NCBI GenBank assembly: GCA_016868015.1
Contig: VGIF01000011.1
Span: 1 to 41,980 of the forward strand
DNA from: Betaproteobacteria bacterium
GTDB taxonomy: Bacteria > Pseudomonadota > Gammaproteobacteria > Burkholderiales > SG8-41
DNA: 41,980 nucleotides
Reading direction: 5' to 3'
Below are positions 39,934 to 41,980 of the stretch, piece by piece. Under the pieces are notes generated by a model that made no database searches, was not told the DNA's origin, and worked only from the letters and a program-made list of their open reading frames with translations. How positions within the stretch are numbered: position 1 is the stretch's first letter; the number at the start of each line of letters is the position of its first letter. The translations under genes were made by a program, and so were the position numbers.

Positions 39934-41613
39934 TTACGCCATTGCCGCGGCGATTTTTTCCGCGATCATGATGGTGGGGATGTTAGTGTTGCCGGAAACC
40001 ACCGTGGGCATGATCGAGGCGTCGGCCACGCGCAGCCCCTGCGCCCCGTAAACGCGGCCTTCGGCATCGACCACGGCGCTAGGGTCTTCCGCCGCGCCCA
40101 TGCGGCAGGTGCCGGCGGGATGGAATACGCCGGCGACATGCTCAAGCACGTGTTCGCGCAGCCGTTGCGGGTCTTGCAGGAGATCGGCAAGCGTGACGCG
40201 GGTGCCGGCGGCGCGTGCGAGCAGGCGCTCGGCGAGCCATGGCAGAGTGTTCAGCATGCCGGCAATGGCAAGCGCTTTCACCGCATTGGTGCGCTTAAGT
40301 TCATTGAGGTTGCGCAGACGGTTGTTGAACGACACCGCAAAGGGCGTGCCGCAATCAATGGCGCCGGCGCAGGCGAACGCGATTTGCGCGGCTTTCACAA
40401 ATGCGCCTTCCATGCGCGCGAGGTCGTCCTCGTGGGAGAGGAAATTAAACGACACCTGCGGCATATCGCGCGCGCGGGCGGAGCCAAGGCGCACCGTGCC
40501 GCGCGATTTGGGCTGCAGCAGCGCCGGCGCGAAATTGGCGATTTGCCGGCCCAGCGCGTGCCACGCGGTTTTGCTCTGCACGTTCAGATAGATGTCGGCG
40601 GCATCGCAGTCCGCAAGTCCAGATGAATAACGCAGGCTTAACGCCGGTGCGGTGCACAGCGCTTTCGGCTGGCGCGCGGCGCGCCGCAAGTGCATGCCGA
40701 TAAACAGCACCGGATGATTCTGCAGGTTGGCGCCGACACCGGGGCGGTCGGCCAACACGCCGATGCCGTGTTCCAGCAGATGTTGCGCCGGGCCGATGCC
40801 CGAGCGCATCAACAGCGCTGGCGTATGGATCGCGCCCGCGGCCAGCACGATCTCGCGGCCTTGTATTTCCACCGGCTGGCGCCGCATCGAGGTGCGCACG
40901 CGCGTGGCGCGCTTGCCGTGGAACAGCACGCGCGTCGCGGCGGTGGTGGTCATGATGGTGAGGTTTGCGCGGTTGCGCACTTCGGTTGACAGGTAGCACG
41001 AGGCGCTGCAAGCGCGCGCGCTTACGCTGTTACTCATCGGCACCACGCCATAGCCGTCGCGAAAATCAAGGTTCATGTCGGCGATGAACGGCAGACCCTG
41101 GGCGTCACCGTACGTCTTGATCGCCTGCGCGAGTGGCGGCCAGTCTGCGGGTTTTAAACGCCGTATCGGCGTGGGGCCGTCCTGGCCGTGGCCTTCGCCG
41201 CCGCCTTCACCGTCGAAATCGTGATCGTGTTCGAGTTTCTTGAAATAGGGCAGCACATCCTGCCAGCCCCAGCCCGCCGCGCCCGCCTCGCGCCAGCGCT
41301 CGTAGTCGGCGGCGATGCCGCGCAACGCGACCATGCCCATGACCGAGCCGCCGCCGCCTAAAACGCGCGCTTGCGAAAACGGCGCAACCTTGCCCTCGCG
41401 CCACTGCACGGTCAGATTGGGCCAGAAATATTGCCGGTTAAAATACGACGCCGGGTACACATCGGTGATGTCGCCGGGCTCTTCGCCGGGGATGATATCG
41501 ACGCCCGCCTCGAGCAACAACACGCTGCGCGAAGCGCGTTCGGAAAGCCGGCTCGCGAGCACGCAACCCGCGGTGCCGCCGCCGACAATAATCACGTCAT
41601 AGGTGGGCAGCAT
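39934..41613 (-). CDS. GMC-family FAD-dependent oxidoreductase (choline-dehydrogenase-like)
   Basis: 559 residues, full length. YDVIIVGGGTAGCVLASRLSE is the N-terminal FAD Rossmann site (residues 5-25), closed by LLLEAG. ARVLGGGGSVMGMVALRG is GMC signature 1, and AGAIHTPALLMRSGIG is signature 2. The active-site His lies in HPAGTCRMG (about residue 498), followed by LRVADASIMPTVVSGNTN with the paired Asn. It oxidises a primary alcohol or polyol to an aldehyde, reducing FAD; electrons probably go to a quinone or cytochrome. First gene of the minus-strand set. Its leader is 366 bases from the window edge and shows no obvious Shine-Dalgarno. Confidence 0.93.
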   Translation of the reverse strand: MLPTYDVIIVGGGTAGCVLASRLSERASRSVLLLEAGVDIIPGEEPGDITDVYPASYFNRQYFWPNLTVQWREGKVAPFSQARVLGGGGSVMGMVALRGIAADYERWREAGAAGWGWQDVLPYFKKLEHDHDFDGEGGGEGHGQDGPTPIRRLKPADWPPLAQAIKTYGDAQGLPFIADMNLDFRDGYGVVPMSNSVSARACSASCYLSTEVRNRANLTIMTTTAATRVLFHGKRATRVRTSMRRQPVEIQGREIVLAAGAIHTPALLMRSGIGPAQHLLEHGIGVLADRPGVGANLQNHPVLFIGMHLRRAARQPKALCTAPALSLRYSSGLADCDAADIYLNVQSKTAWHALGRQIANFAPALLQPKSRGTVRLGSARARDMPQVSFNFLSHEDDLARMEGAFVKAAQIAFACAGAIDCGTPFAVSFNNRLRNLNELKRTNAVKALAIAGMLNTLPWLAERLLARAAGTRVTLADLLQDPQRLREHVLEHVAGVFHPAGTCRMGAAEDPSAVVDAEGRVYGAQGLRVADASIMPTVVSGNTNIPTIMIAEKIAAAMA

Positions 41614-41832
41614 GCGGTCATGCGCTTTTGCGCTGGTGTGAAATTGGCGATCCGGACAATGGCGATCAAGACAACAGCATCAACGGGCACCGCGCTGGCG
41701 CGACCGTGGCTGGGCAATGTGCCTTATTTGGGCGGCGATTGCAAATGCGCGGGCCTGGCCGGTGAAGCCGGCTCTTTGTGAAGGGGCGCCGGCGGTTGCG
41801 CTCGCTCGCGCGCGCGGCAAAACTCGATGCGC

Positions 41833-41861
41833 TCAAGGTAAGGGGCGACATCTGCTATAGT
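41833..41861 (+). promoter_or_regulatory. Extended -10 promoter candidate
   Basis: TGCTATAGT (TGnTATAAT type) at 41853-41861, with a weak -35 (TCAAGG) 17 bases upstream. It would drive rightward transcription out of the window. Confidence 0.45.
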
Positions 41862-41910
41862 GAATTTTTCTAAGGATACGCTGATCAAGTAGGTAAAAGG
41901 TGCGCCCGAG

Positions 41911-41971
41911 GAAAGCGATGATGCCGATTATGCGAAATGAATGCTGATTTCATCAGGCCGAAGGCGCTTTC
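41911..41971 (+). promoter_or_regulatory. Leader hairpin with a nine-codon mini-ORF
   Basis: GAAAGCG (41911-41917) pairs with CGCTTTC (41965-41971) and GATGA (41917-41921) with TCATC (41950-41954). This encloses ATGATGCCG to TGA, a nine-codon frame (41918-41947) behind GAGGAAAGCG. It could be a leader peptide or attenuator for the gene beyond the window. Confidence 0.35.
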
Positions 41972-41980
41972 GATGTTTAA

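Larger units (their letters stand above)
41614..41980. other. Gap to the window edge with a promoter-like region; no full gene
   Basis: The tracked ORFs here (for example 41666-41851 minus) have no family features. The right part holds the extended -10 promoter and hairpin described separately. Confidence 0.5.

Noticed and set aside
41666-41851. 61-aa minus-strand ORF at the window end
   Set aside because: No ribosome site and a composition typical of GC-rich shadows.

Overview
The window looks like the chromosome of a GC-rich betaproteobacterium, most likely Burkholderiales or a close relative. Three things suggest this: eight periplasmic Bug/TctC-type solute-binding proteins, an rnm-yciO-M50 protease-trpS cluster in the order I know from betaproteobacteria, and generally high-GC codons with AT-rich material confined to intergenic gaps. 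I see no rRNA, tRNA, CRISPR array, intact transposase, integrase or phage gene, and no recognisable transcription factor.

Layout. 1-924 is the 3' part of a gene that starts outside the window. 951-4192 (minus) pairs a hotdog-fold dehydratase-like protein with a BisC/DMSO-reductase-type molybdoenzyme. 4383-7601 (plus) holds three tandem Bug genes, the second frameshifted. 7658-7737 is a long perfect palindrome. 7776-10695 (minus) holds a four-domain rhodanese protein and an alpha/beta hydrolase. 10925-15823 holds an MFS carrier, two more Bug proteins and an MmgE/PrpD protein. 15901-20030 holds a small NTF2-like secreted protein, rhlE, an HNH nuclease and a DUF1223 protein. 20205-22629 is a Bug protein, a palindrome-ended MITE and a 3-hydroxyisobutyrate-dehydrogenase-like enzyme.

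22764-26937 is the most unusual block: a tightly coupled three-gene operon encoding a secreted TPR-CHAT (caspase-like) protein, a polytopic membrane protein and a secreted protein of unknown function. The CHAT gene is split by an in-frame TAA. 26989-30807 (minus) is a gamma-glutamyltransferase-like protein and two Bug genes. 31009-34705 (plus) is the housekeeping rnm-yciO-M50-trpS cluster, followed by a CBS-pair protein and a lytic transglycosylase whose signal peptide is broken by a one-base deletion. 36833-41613 (minus) is a catabolic-looking set: aldo/keto reductase, FMN 2-hydroxy-acid oxidase-like enzyme, BKACE (DUF849) enzyme and GMC oxidoreductase.

How the genes fit together. The Bug proteins stand beside oxidoreductases, dehydratases and hydrolases but without TctA/TctB permease genes, so the window reads as an accessory carboxylate-scavenging and catabolic region laid around a few housekeeping genes. 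Three genes carry single lesions (5504-6522, 22764-25283, 35758-36791); these are either real decay or consensus errors. A previously unnamed (to me) AT-rich element of about 30 bp, starting TAAGTATTTGATTTWATTG and ending in a T-rich tract, occurs ten times, always between genes. It is the strongest structure not explained by the genes.
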